A stretch of 64,000 bases of DNA. Source: JAAYYY01 sp964579295. Its GTDB lineage: Bacteria > Chloroflexota > Anaerolineae > Promineifilales > Promineifilaceae. The notes below the pieces were generated by a model, which saw nothing but the letters and a program-made list of their open reading frames with translations, made no database searches and had not been told where the DNA came from. The first letter of the stretch is position 1. The number at the start of each line of letters is the position of its first letter. The position numbers and the translations under genes were made by a program. This document shows positions 25,338-34,931 of the stretch, in pieces. The stretch is from positions 214,302-278,301 of the forward strand of contig CAZOGK010000001.1 in assembly GCA_964579295.1 (NCBI GenBank). The letters run 5' to 3'.

Positions 25338-27350
25338 TCAGTCCTCTCCATCCTGCAGGTAGCGATCAAACCAGCGCTGGATATGGCCCAGCCGCGCGAT
25401 ACGCCGGTCGGTCCGCCCACCGCGCGAAAGGCCGTGCGACTCCTCGGGGAAGATGACCATCTCCGCCTCGACCCCCAGCCGCCGTAGCGCTAGAAAGAGC
25501 TGCGTGCCTTGTTCCAGATTGCAGCGCATGTCCTGCTCGCTGTGAAGAACCAGGGTCGGCGTGCGCGCGTTGGCGATGTAGGCCATCGGCGACTGCCGCC
25601 AATAAGCCTCAAAGGCCTCCCACGGCGGCTGGCAATCCGCCCAGGGATCTTCAAACCACAGACCTACGTCGGAGGAGCCCCAGAAGCTGATAGCGTTGCT
25701 GACCACGCGCTGGGCGACGGCCGCCTTGAAGCGGTCGGTATGGCCGATGATCCAGGCGGTCATGTAGCCGCCATAGCTGCCGCCAGTCACGCCCATGCGG
25801 CTGGCGTCAATATAAGGCAGCTTCTCCACGTAGTCGGCCCAGGCCATCATGTCGGCGTAGTCGCGGTCGCCCCAGCGGTGATGGATGGCCCGGCCATGCG
25901 CTTCGCCATATCCTTGGCCGCCGCGCGGGTTGGTGAAAGTGACCACGTAGCCGGCCGCCGCCAGCGTGTAGAACTCGTGCATGAAGGTCTCGCCATATTG
26001 CAGCCAGGGACCGCCATGTATTTCTAGAATCGACGGGTATTGCTGCTGCGGGTCGAAGCCGGGCGGCTTGAGAATCCAGCCCTGCAGGTCGTTGCCGTCT
26101 TCACCCTGATACCAGACTTCTTCGATGTCGCCCAGCTCAACCTCGGCCAGCCACGACTCATTGAAATGGGTTAGCTGGCGCGGCTCGGCGGCGCCCATAT
26201 CCCAGAACCAGATCTGCCCGGGATCTGTGGGGCGGCTCCAGATGTAAGCCAGCTTGCGCCGGCTCTCGTCGAAGGTGAAGTCGCTAATCACCCCTTGCGG
26301 CGCCAGGAACGGCTCGATCTCCCCTTCATGGCTCACGGTAAAGAGCGAGGTGCGCCCGTGACGAGAGACCTGGGCGACCAGCTTCTCGCCCTCAGGCCCC
26401 CAGACCGGCGCCGTGAAGGGGCGGTCGGCCACATCGCCAACGGTGCTGTTGGAGATGTGGCGGTCGCTGCCGGCGGTCAGATCGCGGGCTGGCTGGCTGC
26501 CGTCGCGCGGCAATACCCAGAGCCCGCTATTGCGCCACCAGTTCCCCTTGCCTTCGCTGCTGACGTAAGAGAGCCATTCTCCATTGGGCGAGACCGCCAG
26601 TCCAAACTTGCCGCCAATAGGCGTTGGTAGCTTCCTCGGCTCGCCGCCACTGGCCGCGACCTCGAACAGGTCCACCAGATCGGGCTCCATATCGGGCTGC
26701 TCGCTGCGGTTGGAGAAGAAGAAAATCGACTCGCCGTCGGGCGCCCAGACGGGACTGGTCTCGGCATAGACGCCATCCGTTACCGGCGTCGCCTCGCCGC
26801 TGCTCACGTCGATTGTCCAGATGTGCCAGCGTTCCTGCGGCAGCCAGCCGGCGCCATCGAGGCGAAAGTCGATGCGGGTGATGTGCCGGGCGACGATCCC
26901 CAGCTTCTTCTTCTGTTCGTCTTCGTCGCGCTCAATCGCCTCTTTGTCCTTGCGGCGGAACTGGCAAAGCAGCCGGCTGCCGTCCGGCGACCAGTTAAGC
27001 GTGGCGAAGTTGCCCTTGAGGTCAGTGAGCCGTTCCGCCTCGCCGCCGCTGAAGGGGATCAGATAGATCTGCGGCTGCTTATCGTCCTTGCGGTTGGAGA
27101 GAAAGGCAATGCGCTCGCCGTCGGGCGACCAGCGAGGATGGCTATCGACGTGGTTCCCGGACGTAAAGCGGCGCGGCTCGCCGCCCGCGGTCGGCACAAT
27201 CCACAGATTGGCGACCTTCTTCTCATCATCGCGGTTAACGCGCTGCAGGCAAAAGATGACGTGCTTACCGTCGGGCGAAATCTGGGGATCAGACGCCAGC
27301 TCAAAGCGGTAGAGGTCCTCGGCGCTGATCAGGCGTTTCTCGTCATTCAT
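25338..27350 (-). CDS. S9 family prolyl oligopeptidase/acylaminoacyl-peptidase-like
   Basis: A 670-residue serine peptidase. The N-terminal two-thirds is a beta-propeller of TolB-like repeats ('SPDGKHVIFCLQRV', 'SPDGERIAFLSNRK', 'APDGESIFFFSN'). The C-terminal alpha/beta-hydrolase has the nucleophile in 'GGSYGGYMTAW', Asp in 'HSEQDMRC' and His in 'EESHGLSRG'. Substrates are short peptides or N-acyl peptides. There is no signal sequence, so it acts in the cytoplasm. Start ATG at 27350; a GTG one codon earlier is possible. It follows the macroglobulin-like gene by 11 nt and is probably cotranscribed. Confidence 0.93.
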   Translation of the reverse strand: MNDEKRLISAEDLYRFELASDPQISPDGKHVIFCLQRVNRDDEKKVANLWIVPTAGGEPRRFTSGNHVDSHPRWSPDGERIAFLSNRKDDKQPQIYLIPFSGGEAERLTDLKGNFATLNWSPDGSRLLCQFRRKDKEAIERDEDEQKKKLGIVARHITRIDFRLDGAGWLPQERWHIWTIDVSSGEATPVTDGVYAETSPVWAPDGESIFFFSNRSEQPDMEPDLVDLFEVAASGGEPRKLPTPIGGKFGLAVSPNGEWLSYVSSEGKGNWWRNSGLWVLPRDGSQPARDLTAGSDRHISNSTVGDVADRPFTAPVWGPEGEKLVAQVSRHGRTSLFTVSHEGEIEPFLAPQGVISDFTFDESRRKLAYIWSRPTDPGQIWFWDMGAAEPRQLTHFNESWLAEVELGDIEEVWYQGEDGNDLQGWILKPPGFDPQQQYPSILEIHGGPWLQYGETFMHEFYTLAAAGYVVTFTNPRGGQGYGEAHGRAIHHRWGDRDYADMMAWADYVEKLPYIDASRMGVTGGSYGGYMTAWIIGHTDRFKAAVAQRVVSNAISFWGSSDVGLWFEDPWADCQPPWEAFEAYWRQSPMAYIANARTPTLVLHSEQDMRCNLEQGTQLFLALRRLGVEAEMVIFPEESHGLSRGGRTDRRIARLGHIQRWFDRYLQDGED

Positions 27351-27361
27351 CACTTCTGTGT

Positions 27362-30300
27362 TTACTCCTCAATGCTAAAGATCATGCCGGCGCTGCGGCC
27401 AAAGACTTCGGGGAAGAACTCCTCGTAGGCCACAGTGGGGCGTACCTGGAAGTCGCCGGGAAGCGCTGTTTCCAGGAAGTAACTGTATTGGTAAGTTCCT
27501 GCAGGCAGGGAGCTGCTCAGGAAGACAACACGGTCGTCGCGGTATTCTATACGGTCAAAGTGCCACCAGCCCCAGTAGCCGTAGTAATACTGGCTGCGGT
27601 CGGTGCGGCTGATGCTGCCGCCGAGCCCCCCGGCGCTGGTAGCCAGATTGGGGTCGATGGCCTCAGCGCCGGCCGGAATCGGGTCCTCGACGCGCACAAA
27701 AGTGCGGTCGCGCGACGAGATGATCGTCAGCTCGACGCGCACGCGCTCGCCGGCCGGAATCGCGGTCAGCGGCGCGCACGTCTGCGCCTCCGGGTCGCAG
27801 TCGGCGTCGTAGTATGCACGCTCCACGGTAAAACCGCGGCTGACCGGCTCCACCGAGGCCGCATCGACAAAGGCGTCCATGTGCACCGTGTAATAGAGGC
27901 GTCCCGGCCCTTCACTGCGCTGGAAGATGAGGAAGTTCGGCTCATCTGCCAGCATGGCCGCCAGGGGCGCGCTATAGTCGTCGACGCGGCTGGCGTCACC
28001 CTGCACGAAGCTGCCTTCGCCGAGCTGCGCCCGGTTGGCGCGGGCCTCGTAGCTGAACTCGGCGTCCAGCTCGCCGGTCGCCGCCATCCAGTCGGTGAGC
28101 GCAATCAGGCTCCAGGCAGTCTCGAATGGGGTCGTCCAGTGGCTTGCCTGGCGGGCTGACATCAGCCAGCGCACAGCCTGCGAGGCCATGGCATGGTTGG
28201 GGTCCAGCTCGGCCAGGGCGGCGATGACGACCGCCGTGCCGCGAATGTTGCTGCTCAGGTTGCGCCAATCATCGGCAGCGTTTTCCCAGTGCGCGCCGGT
28301 TGCGCTGATGACCGCGTCGTTTGCCAGGTCAGAGAGCAGCGACTGCCGGTGCGCATTAGTGCGGTCAAGACGCTGGTAGGCCATTGCCAGGTAAGCGCGG
28401 GCATAGGGATCGAGCAGCTCACGCTGCACGTCGACCAGTGCGTCCAGATCCCCGACTTCGGCCGCATCCCACAGGCTGCGGACGTAGAGGAACCAGGCCT
28501 GCCGGTTGGCGGCGTAGGGCGTGCCCAGGCTTTCTACGTCACGGATGCTCAGTCGCTGCAGCGCCGACTGCACGTTGATGCCGGCCAGATCATAGCCTTC
28601 GGCCCCGGCATGGTAGAGTCCGTAGAGCACGTAGGCCGTCAGGTACGGGTCTACCTGGCGGCTGTAGCACCAGCCCCAGCCGCCGCCGCTCATCTGTAAC
28701 TGCGCCAGCCGCTGGATGCTCTGGTTGATAACCTCGTCAATCTCCGCGTCGGCGCCGGGCGGCTCCAGCCCCAGGTCGCGGAAGGCGCGCACAATCGCCA
28801 GGTTCGGCAGGAAGTGGCTGACCAAGCCGTGAGCGCAGCTCCGATCCAGCACGTGCGGGTCGTTCAGGTAGTCCAGGCCTTCCAATACGGCGCCGGCCAG
28901 CGACGCCGTCACCTGCACGTCGATGCTGCCCTGGCGCGTATTCGCCGCCGGCGGCAGCAGGAAGGCTTCAACCCGCTGGCCCGCTTCTTCCATGACGCCG
29001 GATGCGCCCACCAGGTCTTCGGCGTCGTAGCGATAGACCGGGACGAGCTGGTCTGGCCCCTCGCCGAAGCTGGGCCTGGTGGCGTCGCTGAAGCCACCGC
29101 CCTCGGCGCGGAAGGTCAGGTCGGCCGCGGTCACGTCGAGCACCGTCACCGGCCAGCGCACTAACCGTTGGCCGCCGGCAGGAACGCTGACCTGCTGGCT
29201 GGCTTCGTCTTGCAGCTCCAGGCCCTCAGCTTCCAAGCTGACCGTCACGTCGAGCGCCGCCGCCGTGTTGTTGTTGACAATGGCCCCGATCTGCAGGGCG
29301 TCGTTGACGGTGAAAAAGCGCGGCGTCACCGGCCGCAGCAGCAGCGGCAGGCTGGTGACGATATCCGTGCTGGCCTGTCCCACTTCCGTGTCCAGCGTTA
29401 CGGCTTTGGCGTGCAGCCGCCAGGTCGTCAGCGTGTCGGGCAGCGGAATCTCCACCGTAGCCCGGCCGCTGTCGTCGGTTGTGATGCTGGCCTGCCAGTA
29501 GGCTGTATCCGGGAAGTCGCGCCGTACATCGTCCTCGTCCACGCGCAGCGAGGGGTTAGCCATCTCCGGGCCGCCGCCCCCGCCGCCGCCCCCGCCGAAA
29601 ATATCGGACGGCACCTCGATCTCCAGCCCTTCACCGCTGACGAAGAGGCCGCTGCCGGTGACGCTGCGGTAGGGCTGCCGCTCGTAGAACGCATCCAGTA
29701 TAGGCGGCGCGTTATCCGGCTGCAGCGTGAGCACGGCCAGATCGACCAGCGCCAGCGACAGCGAAGCCGCGGCGGGCTGACCCGTGACATCCGTTACCTG
29801 GATCTCGTAGCTTACCGTTTCTCCCGGCCCGAAGAGCTCGCTCTGCGGCGTCAGGCTCACGTTCAGTGCGAACTGGTCCGGCGGCACAATCAGCTCGACA
29901 ATGCCGAGGCGAATGTCGGCGAACTGCTCCTGGCCGGCGCCCTGAAGCGCGGCGATGGTGACATAGACGTTGGGCGCGAAGGCATCCGTGATGGGGATCT
30001 CCACGAAGTCGCTGTTGCTCGCCAGGGTCACCAGCCGCTGTTCGATCAGGGCGCCCCGTTCGATGGTCACCCAGGCCTGCACCGTGCCAGGGAAGGGCGA
30101 CTGCACCAGGATACGCGCCGTATCGCCTACCTCATAACTCGGCTGGTCGGCGACCAGCTCCATCGTCTTTATCTCGGTATTATTGCGCCAGCCAATGTAG
30201 TCCAGGCCGCTCACCCAGAAGAGGGTACTGCTCTGGTGGCTGCGGCCCTGTGCGTCGCGGATGATGGCGACAGCCCGATAGGTGCCGCCCTGTTCCGGCG

Positions 30301-33300
30301 CAAAGCTGGCCTGCCCCTCGCCCTCTCCATCCGTGGTGGTCGTGGTTCGGGCGACTTCCGTATCCACCGGCTCCCAGGGGTTGCCGAAGAAGAAGCCGGG
30401 TCGCGACTCACGGACCTGCTCATAACGGCGCTCGTAGAAGATGACCTCGACCTCCTGGTTGGGAAGTGGCTCGCCATCGCGGTCGAGCGTGATGAGTCGC
30501 ACCGCCGCCTCCTGACCGGTCTGGAGCAGGTAACTGGCAGGGGTGACGCCCACGTAGCGGTCGGCGGCGTGGAAGATAACTTGAGAGCTGGCGCTGACCG
30601 GGAAGTCGCTCAGGTCGCGCACCGTGGCCTCCACGGTGACAATGCGGCTGCCGGCTGCCACCGCTTCCAGCATATCGGCCGGCAGCGTGATAGTGAAGCG
30701 CCCCTGCGCATCTGTCTGCCCGCTGCCGTTGGCGACGTAGTTGCCGGAGAAGTCGCTATCCTGGCCGCCGAAGTAGTAGAAGACATCCTCGTCGGTGAAG
30801 CGGTAGTAGGGCGGGCCGCTCCACGGCAGGCGATAGGGCAGCTCGCGCACGAGCCATTCGAGCGCCAAGTCGCTGGCCGGCGCGCCGAAGAAGTAGCGCG
30901 CCTCGACCGTCACGTCCACCGCTTCACCGCGCACCGTCTGCGTCATTTCCGGCGTCACCGTCACCTGAAATTCAGGCCGGCGATACTCGGCCACCATGAA
31001 GCTGCGCGACATCATGTTCGGACCGCTGATTGGCATGTGGAGCTGGTACCGTCCCAGGGAGGCGTCTTCGGGGATGATATACTCGCCGCTAAAGGCGCCA
31101 AACTCATCCAGCGTCAGCTGCACCTCTGCTAGCTGCTGCGCGGGCTCGAAGGATGTGACCTGCTCGACGCGCACCGTCGCGCTCTGGCGCGTGGGCATAC
31201 CGTAGCGGGCGTAATTTGGATCGCGCACGATGCCCCGGTAATGCACGGTGTCGCCGGGCCGGTAGATGGGCCGGTCGGTGTAAATGTAGGCGAACTCGGC
31301 CAGCTCATCCTCGCCGCCCACGTCGATGTCGAACACCCACGGGCTGGCCCCGCCGTTCCAGTTGCTGGCGCCAACGCCAAAGCTGGCCGCGCCGGGCTCG
31401 CCGCTGACGACGGCGACGCCGGGCAAATAGCTGCGCGGCGGCTCGTAGCTGAAGCTGGCGAAGCCATTGGCGTCGCTCGTCGCCTGGCCTACTTCGCTAC
31501 CGTTGGCGTTATAGAGCGTCAGCGCCCGCCCCGGCGCCGGCTGACCACTTGCCAGATCTGTGACCCAGACGTGGACGGCGCCAAACATCTCCTTGACCAC
31601 GATGTTTGTATCGGCGATGACGACGAGGTTGCGCTGGTTCTGCCAGTAGCGGTCTTCGTTGCTGACCTCCGGCCCGATAGCCGTCAGCAGATAGAGGCCG
31701 GTGGGGAGATCGCCGAGATCTATGGTCGTGTGGCTGGCGGCGTCCTCGGCGGCGTCCGACGGCCGGCTCCAGCTCCGCAGCGGCGCACCCGGGACGCCCA
31801 TCTCGTTGACGCGGTACGGCTCCAGCAGCGTCGTGATCGGCAGCCCCAGCTCGTAGAGGGCGGCGTCGATGCGCGAGACATTACGATAGACGATATCGAC
31901 GGCCGTAGTCGGTCCGCTGGTGAGCTGGCTGACGTTGAGCGGCAGGTTGAGGGAAACGACCGGCACCAGCGGCGCCGTCGTAAACGTCCAGCTATAAGCC
32001 TGCGCCAGCGTATTACCGTAGGGATCGGCGACACTGGCCGGCACGGTAACGCGATAGGTCGTCTTGCGCTCCATGGCAAAGTCGATGCTGACCCATCGGT
32101 CACTGATGAAATAGTTGACGTCTTCCGGCTGGGGAACAATCTCGATGTGGCCTTCAACCGTTTCCGGATCGACCGGGGAGATGAACTCGACGGTGATGTT
32201 GGACTGATAGGCCGGCGCTACTTCGCCGTCGCGCGGCGAGGTGCGCACGACCCGTGGCAGCGGCATCGTCGTAAAGCTGCTGGTCGTCAGCCGGTCCAGC
32301 GTCGCCGCGCCCGAGGCTGCCCTGGCTTGCTCGCCCACGGCCACGGTGTAGCTCGTCCCCATGTCGAGCATCTGCTGCGGCGTCATCACCACGGTGCGTT
32401 CGTCCACCCAGGAAAAGTCGAGCGGGGTCGAGCGGCTGAGCGTGATGGCGCCTTCTGTCGCCGCCTGGTCCATCGCCATGCTGAACGTGATAGTGATTGC
32501 CGTCGTCGGCGCGACCTCCGAGGCATTGGGGCCCGGGACGATGCTTTCAACACTCGGCTGCAGGGTAGTGAAGGAAGCGGTTACGGCTTCCTCCAGCACG
32601 CCGCCGCTGACGTCTTCCAGCCCGGCAGCTATCGTCACCTCGTAGCTGGTGGCGCCCTCCAGGCTCTCCGCAGGTGTGAAGCGGTAGATGCTGGTCGAGA
32701 TCCACTCGCCGCTGCCGCTAACAGCGGGCTCGAGCGCGATGGGCTGTGGCAGGTCGCCCTGCTGGCCTGTGCTGACCAATGGTACAACCGGCCGGTTGAA
32801 GAGCACGGTAATGCTGGCGTCGGTGTCGATACCCTCGCTGCCATCGGCCGGGATGACCTGCGCCACTTCGAGGGCGCCGACCGTCTGGAAGAGCAGCTCT
32901 ACCGGCTCCTGTAGCTGCTGGCCATTACGACCGGCGGCCCGTGTCCCGATGGCGACGCGGTAGCTTTCGCTGCGCGCCAGCTCGCCCTGCGGTGTGAAGA
33001 CCAGGGTATCCGCTTCCGGCCAGGAGAAACTGCCGCGCACGGCCTCCCGTTCTTCGCTATCTTCAATGGTGAAGGCCTGCTGCACCGAGGGCTGGTTCAT
33101 CGGCTGGTCGAAGCGGATGGTGATCGCGCCGTCGAGCACGACTTCCTCGCCCGGCAGCGGGCTGGCATAGACCACCTGCGGCGCCCAATCGATGCTATCG
33201 GGGTCAATCCGGCCGCTAACCGCGCCGGGGGTAGCTGCGGGCGCACTGGTTGGCGTGGCAGCCGGTCGCGTGGCCGCGGCCGTGCTAGGCGCCGCCGCCG

Positions 33301-33400
33301 TGGGCGTTGGCTCAGGCGTAGGGATTGGCGTCTCAGGCTCGCGGCGACAGCCAGCCGCCAGCACGACGACGATGACGAGAGCGAGCAGAAGCTTGCGCAT
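27362..33400 (-). CDS. Alpha-2-macroglobulin-like lipoprotein lacking the thioester motif
   Basis: The 2012-residue protein starts at 33400 (MRKLLLALVIVVVLAAGC) with acylated Cys18 and a Thr/Pro/Ala linker. Four Big_5/Ig-like repeats ('ITIRFDQPMNQP', 'ITVLFNRPVVP', 'ITITFSMAMDQ', 'ITVEFISPVDP') precede macroglobulin-like domains ('YIYTDRPIYRPGDTVHYRG') and a bait/ANA region. A thioester-type helical domain follows. Where CxEQ is expected the sequence reads CAHG (28826-28837, Cys1522), so no internal thioester should form. A beta-rich C-terminal domain ends the protein. Bacterial homologues are thought to inhibit host or competitor proteases at the cell surface. Here trapping would have to be non-covalent. 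Confidence 0.88.
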   Translation of the reverse strand: MRKLLLALVIVVVLAAGCRREPETPIPTPEPTPTAAAPSTAAATRPAATPTSAPAATPGAVSGRIDPDSIDWAPQVVYASPLPGEEVVLDGAITIRFDQPMNQPSVQQAFTIEDSEEREAVRGSFSWPEADTLVFTPQGELARSESYRVAIGTRAAGRNGQQLQEPVELLFQTVGALEVAQVIPADGSEGIDTDASITVLFNRPVVPLVSTGQQGDLPQPIALEPAVSGSGEWISTSIYRFTPAESLEGATSYEVTIAAGLEDVSGGVLEEAVTASFTTLQPSVESIVPGPNASEVAPTTAITITFSMAMDQAATEGAITLSRSTPLDFSWVDERTVVMTPQQMLDMGTSYTVAVGEQARAASGAATLDRLTTSSFTTMPLPRVVRTSPRDGEVAPAYQSNITVEFISPVDPETVEGHIEIVPQPEDVNYFISDRWVSIDFAMERKTTYRVTVPASVADPYGNTLAQAYSWTFTTAPLVPVVSLNLPLNVSQLTSGPTTAVDIVYRNVSRIDAALYELGLPITTLLEPYRVNEMGVPGAPLRSWSRPSDAAEDAASHTTIDLGDLPTGLYLLTAIGPEVSNEDRYWQNQRNLVVIADTNIVVKEMFGAVHVWVTDLASGQPAPGRALTLYNANGSEVGQATSDANGFASFSYEPPRSYLPGVAVVSGEPGAASFGVGASNWNGGASPWVFDIDVGGEDELAEFAYIYTDRPIYRPGDTVHYRGIVRDPNYARYGMPTRQSATVRVEQVTSFEPAQQLAEVQLTLDEFGAFSGEYIIPEDASLGRYQLHMPISGPNMMSRSFMVAEYRRPEFQVTVTPEMTQTVRGEAVDVTVEARYFFGAPASDLALEWLVRELPYRLPWSGPPYYRFTDEDVFYYFGGQDSDFSGNYVANGSGQTDAQGRFTITLPADMLEAVAAGSRIVTVEATVRDLSDFPVSASSQVIFHAADRYVGVTPASYLLQTGQEAAVRLITLDRDGEPLPNQEVEVIFYERRYEQVRESRPGFFFGNPWEPVDTEVARTTTTTDGEGEGQASFAPEQGGTYRAVAIIRDAQGRSHQSSTLFWVSGLDYIGWRNNTEIKTMELVADQPSYEVGDTARILVQSPFPGTVQAWVTIERGALIEQRLVTLASNSDFVEIPITDAFAPNVYVTIAALQGAGQEQFADIRLGIVELIVPPDQFALNVSLTPQSELFGPGETVSYEIQVTDVTGQPAAASLSLALVDLAVLTLQPDNAPPILDAFYERQPYRSVTGSGLFVSGEGLEIEVPSDIFGGGGGGGGGPEMANPSLRVDEDDVRRDFPDTAYWQASITTDDSGRATVEIPLPDTLTTWRLHAKAVTLDTEVGQASTDIVTSLPLLLRPVTPRFFTVNDALQIGAIVNNNTAAALDVTVSLEAEGLELQDEASQQVSVPAGGQRLVRWPVTVLDVTAADLTFRAEGGGFSDATRPSFGEGPDQLVPVYRYDAEDLVGASGVMEEAGQRVEAFLLPPAANTRQGSIDVQVTASLAGAVLEGLDYLNDPHVLDRSCAHGLVSHFLPNLAIVRAFRDLGLEPPGADAEIDEVINQSIQRLAQLQMSGGGWGWCYSRQVDPYLTAYVLYGLYHAGAEGYDLAGINVQSALQRLSIRDVESLGTPYAANRQAWFLYVRSLWDAAEVGDLDALVDVQRELLDPYARAYLAMAYQRLDRTNAHRQSLLSDLANDAVISATGAHWENAADDWRNLSSNIRGTAVVIAALAELDPNHAMASQAVRWLMSARQASHWTTPFETAWSLIALTDWMAATGELDAEFSYEARANRAQLGEGSFVQGDASRVDDYSAPLAAMLADEPNFLIFQRSEGPGRLYYTVHMDAFVDAASVEPVSRGFTVERAYYDADCDPEAQTCAPLTAIPAGERVRVELTIISSRDRTFVRVEDPIPAGAEAIDPNLATSAGGLGGSISRTDRSQYYYGYWGWWHFDRIEYRDDRVVFLSSSLPAGTYQYSYFLETALPGDFQVRPTVAYEEFFPEVFGRSAGMIFSIEE

Positions 33401-33609
33401 GATGTTTACCTGTATCCTGGTCGCTTTTATCCCCGGCCAGGAGAACAAAGAACACGCTAGCCGGGGCGTCCGTGACGCAGCGCCGGAGGAGCGCGCCCGG
33501 CCTATAACTGGTAGTGTATCATGAGCGAGAGAGTGTTGAAAGCAGCCGTAGCTCAGTCGAGGGCCATTCATAAGAAGTGCGTGGAATTGTGGCGATTGCC
33601 TGCCTGCTT

Positions 33610-33618
33610 TGCTATAAT
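33610..33618 (+). promoter_or_regulatory. Extended -10 promoter of tadA
   Basis: TGCTATAAT at 33610-33618 is an extended -10 (TGn plus perfect TATAAT). No good -35 lies 16-18 bp upstream. The start site would be near 33625, about 23 nt before the tadA ATG. Confidence 0.55.
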
Positions 33619-33647
33619 GGCCCTTCGTTAACAGCACGAACGTTAGC

Positions 33648-34133
33648 ATGGAAGAAAGCCAGGCAGCAGACGAGCGCTGGATGCGGTTAGCTCTGGAACA
33701 GGCGGCGCAGGCGGCGACGCTGGGCGAAGTCCCGGTAGGGGCGGTAGCGGTCCACGAGGGCCGGGTCATCGGCGCTGGATTTAACCGCAAAGAGGCCGAC
33801 CAGGATCCCACCGCCCACGCAGAGATGATCGCCCTGCGCCAGGCGGCCGATCATCTCGGCAACTGGCGCCTGATTGGGGTCACGCTCTACGTGACGCTGG
33901 AGCCCTGCCCGATGTGTGCTGGCGCGATGATCCAGGGGCGGCTGGAGCGGCTCGTCTATGGCGCGCCGGACACACGCTTCGGCGCTGACGGCACGATCAT
34001 TGACGTGCTGGGCGAGCCACGCTTCAACCACCGCGTCGCCATAACCAGCGGCGTGCTGGAAGACGAGGCGGCCGCGCTGCTGCAGGGATTCTTCCGCAGT
34101 CTGCGCGAGCGGCGCGGGCTGGACGATAGTTAA
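33648..34133 (+). CDS. tadA: tRNA adenosine(34) deaminase
   Basis: A 161-residue deaminase of the cytidine-deaminase fold. The zinc site is 'HAEMIALRQAA' (His and catalytic Glu) together with 'PCPMCAGAM'; the C-terminal 'RFNHRVAITSGVLEDEAAALLQGFFRSLR' is typical of TadA. The enzyme converts A34 to inosine in tRNA-Arg(ACG). The 6-nt gap to the tRNA-Ser gene suggests that both are transcribed together, giving an unusual mRNA-tRNA joint transcript. Confidence 0.96.
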   Translation: MEESQAADERWMRLALEQAAQAATLGEVPVGAVAVHEGRVIGAGFNRKEADQDPTAHAEMIALRQAADHLGNWRLIGVTLYVTLEPCPMCAGAMIQGRLERLVYGAPDTRFGADGTIIDVLGEPRFNHRVAITSGVLEDEAAALLQGFFRSLRERRGLDDS

Positions 34134-34139
34134 ATACGA

Positions 34140-34226
34140 GGAGAGGTGCCAGAGTGGTTGATTGGGGCGCTCTCGAAAAGCGTTGTGGCCGTGAGGTCAC
34201 CGTGGGTTCGAATCCCACCCTCTCCG
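34140..34226 (+). tRNA. tRNA-Ser (anticodon CGA)
   Basis: This 87-nt gene has a 7-bp acceptor stem (34140-34146 with 34219-34225) and discriminator G. The anticodon loop CTCGAAA lies on a GCGCT/AGCGT stem, a long variable arm (class II) follows, and the T-arm is GTGGGTTCGAATCCCAC. The anticodon CGA reads UCG codons. CCA is not encoded. The gene starts 6 nt after the tadA stop and is followed by a strong terminator. Confidence 0.95.
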
Positions 34227-34233
34227 CTAATGT

Positions 34234-34266
34234 AAAGGATACCTTCTCCGGGTATCCTTTTTCTTT
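34234..34266 (+). terminator. Rho-independent terminator of tadA/tRNA-Ser
   Basis: A perfect 10-bp stem AAAGGATACC (34234-34243) pairs with GGTATCCTTT (34251-34260), with a 7-nt loop and a following TTCTTT. Confidence 0.9.
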
Positions 34267-34299
34267 GCGACGCTACCACCAGTTGACAGGAGAACAATG

Positions 34300-34860
34300 A
34301 TGGCTGACCCTGATCGTTACGGGCTGGTGCTGGCCCACTTCCGCGCCGAAATTGACGACATGCTGCAGATGCACCCCCATTCGCCGCTATCCTACGAGCA
34401 ACAGGAGCAGTTTGAGGGCCTGGACTATTACGAGCCTGACCGCAGCTTTCGCTTCAGCGGCGAGGCCGAGCGCTTTGAGGACGACGAGCCGCTGATTGAG
34501 ATGCAGACCAGCACCGGCGACACCAGCCATTACCGGCGCTGGGGCCGCGTCACCTTTGACGTGGATGGTGAGGAAGCCAGTCTCGTCATCTACCAGGACC
34601 CACTGCATGGCGACTTCTTTCTCCCGTTCAAGGACGCGACCAATGGCCGGGAAACCTACGGCGCCGGGCGCTACCTGGACAGTCACCGCCCCGCCCTGCG
34701 CCACCTGGGCGGGAACCAGATTGAGATAGACTTCAACTACGCCTACAACCCCTATTGCGCCTATAACGAGGCCTATAGCTGCCCGCTGCCGCCGCGGGAG
34801 AACTGGCTGACGGTGGCGATCCGGGCGGGGGAGAAGCAGTTCGCCCAGAAAGGCGACTAG
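34300..34860 (+). CDS. DUF1684 family protein
   Basis: A protein of 186-187 residues. The second half shows the conserved DUF1684 pattern 'FKDATNGRETYGAGRYLD', 'IDFNYAYNPYCAYNEAYSCPLPPRENWLTVAIRAGEK'. The conserved Cys, Tyr and Asn residues suggest a binding pocket, but no activity is established for the family. Two consecutive ATGs occur (34297, 34300); AGGAG is best spaced for the second. There is no signal peptide, so a soluble cytoplasmic protein is expected. Confidence 0.85.
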   Translation: MADPDRYGLVLAHFRAEIDDMLQMHPHSPLSYEQQEQFEGLDYYEPDRSFRFSGEAERFEDDEPLIEMQTSTGDTSHYRRWGRVTFDVDGEEASLVIYQDPLHGDFFLPFKDATNGRETYGAGRYLDSHRPALRHLGGNQIEIDFNYAYNPYCAYNEAYSCPLPPRENWLTVAIRAGEKQFAQKGD

Positions 34861-34876
34861 AATGCGCCAAATAAAA

Positions 34877-34906
34877 AGCAGGCGCACTCACCTGAGCGCG
34901 CCTGCT
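34877..34906 (-). terminator. Bidirectional terminator hairpin between DUF1684 and GH-like gene
   Basis: AGCAGGCGC (34877-34885) pairs with GCGCCTGCT (34898-34906). On the minus strand the stem is followed by TTTTATTTGG, a good U-run for the gene ending at 34932. On the plus strand only CTTG follows. Confidence 0.75.
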
Positions 34907-34931
34907 CTTGACTGAGCCGCTGGATCTTTCC

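Noticed and set aside
28800..28870. Frameshift hiding a normal thioester in the macroglobulin gene
   Set aside because: Both sides align in the same frame, so two compensating indels would be needed; the other frames here do not read CxEQ.
29168..31132. 654-codon plus-strand frame inside the macroglobulin gene
   Set aside because: Antisense to conserved macroglobulin domains and without any family signature.
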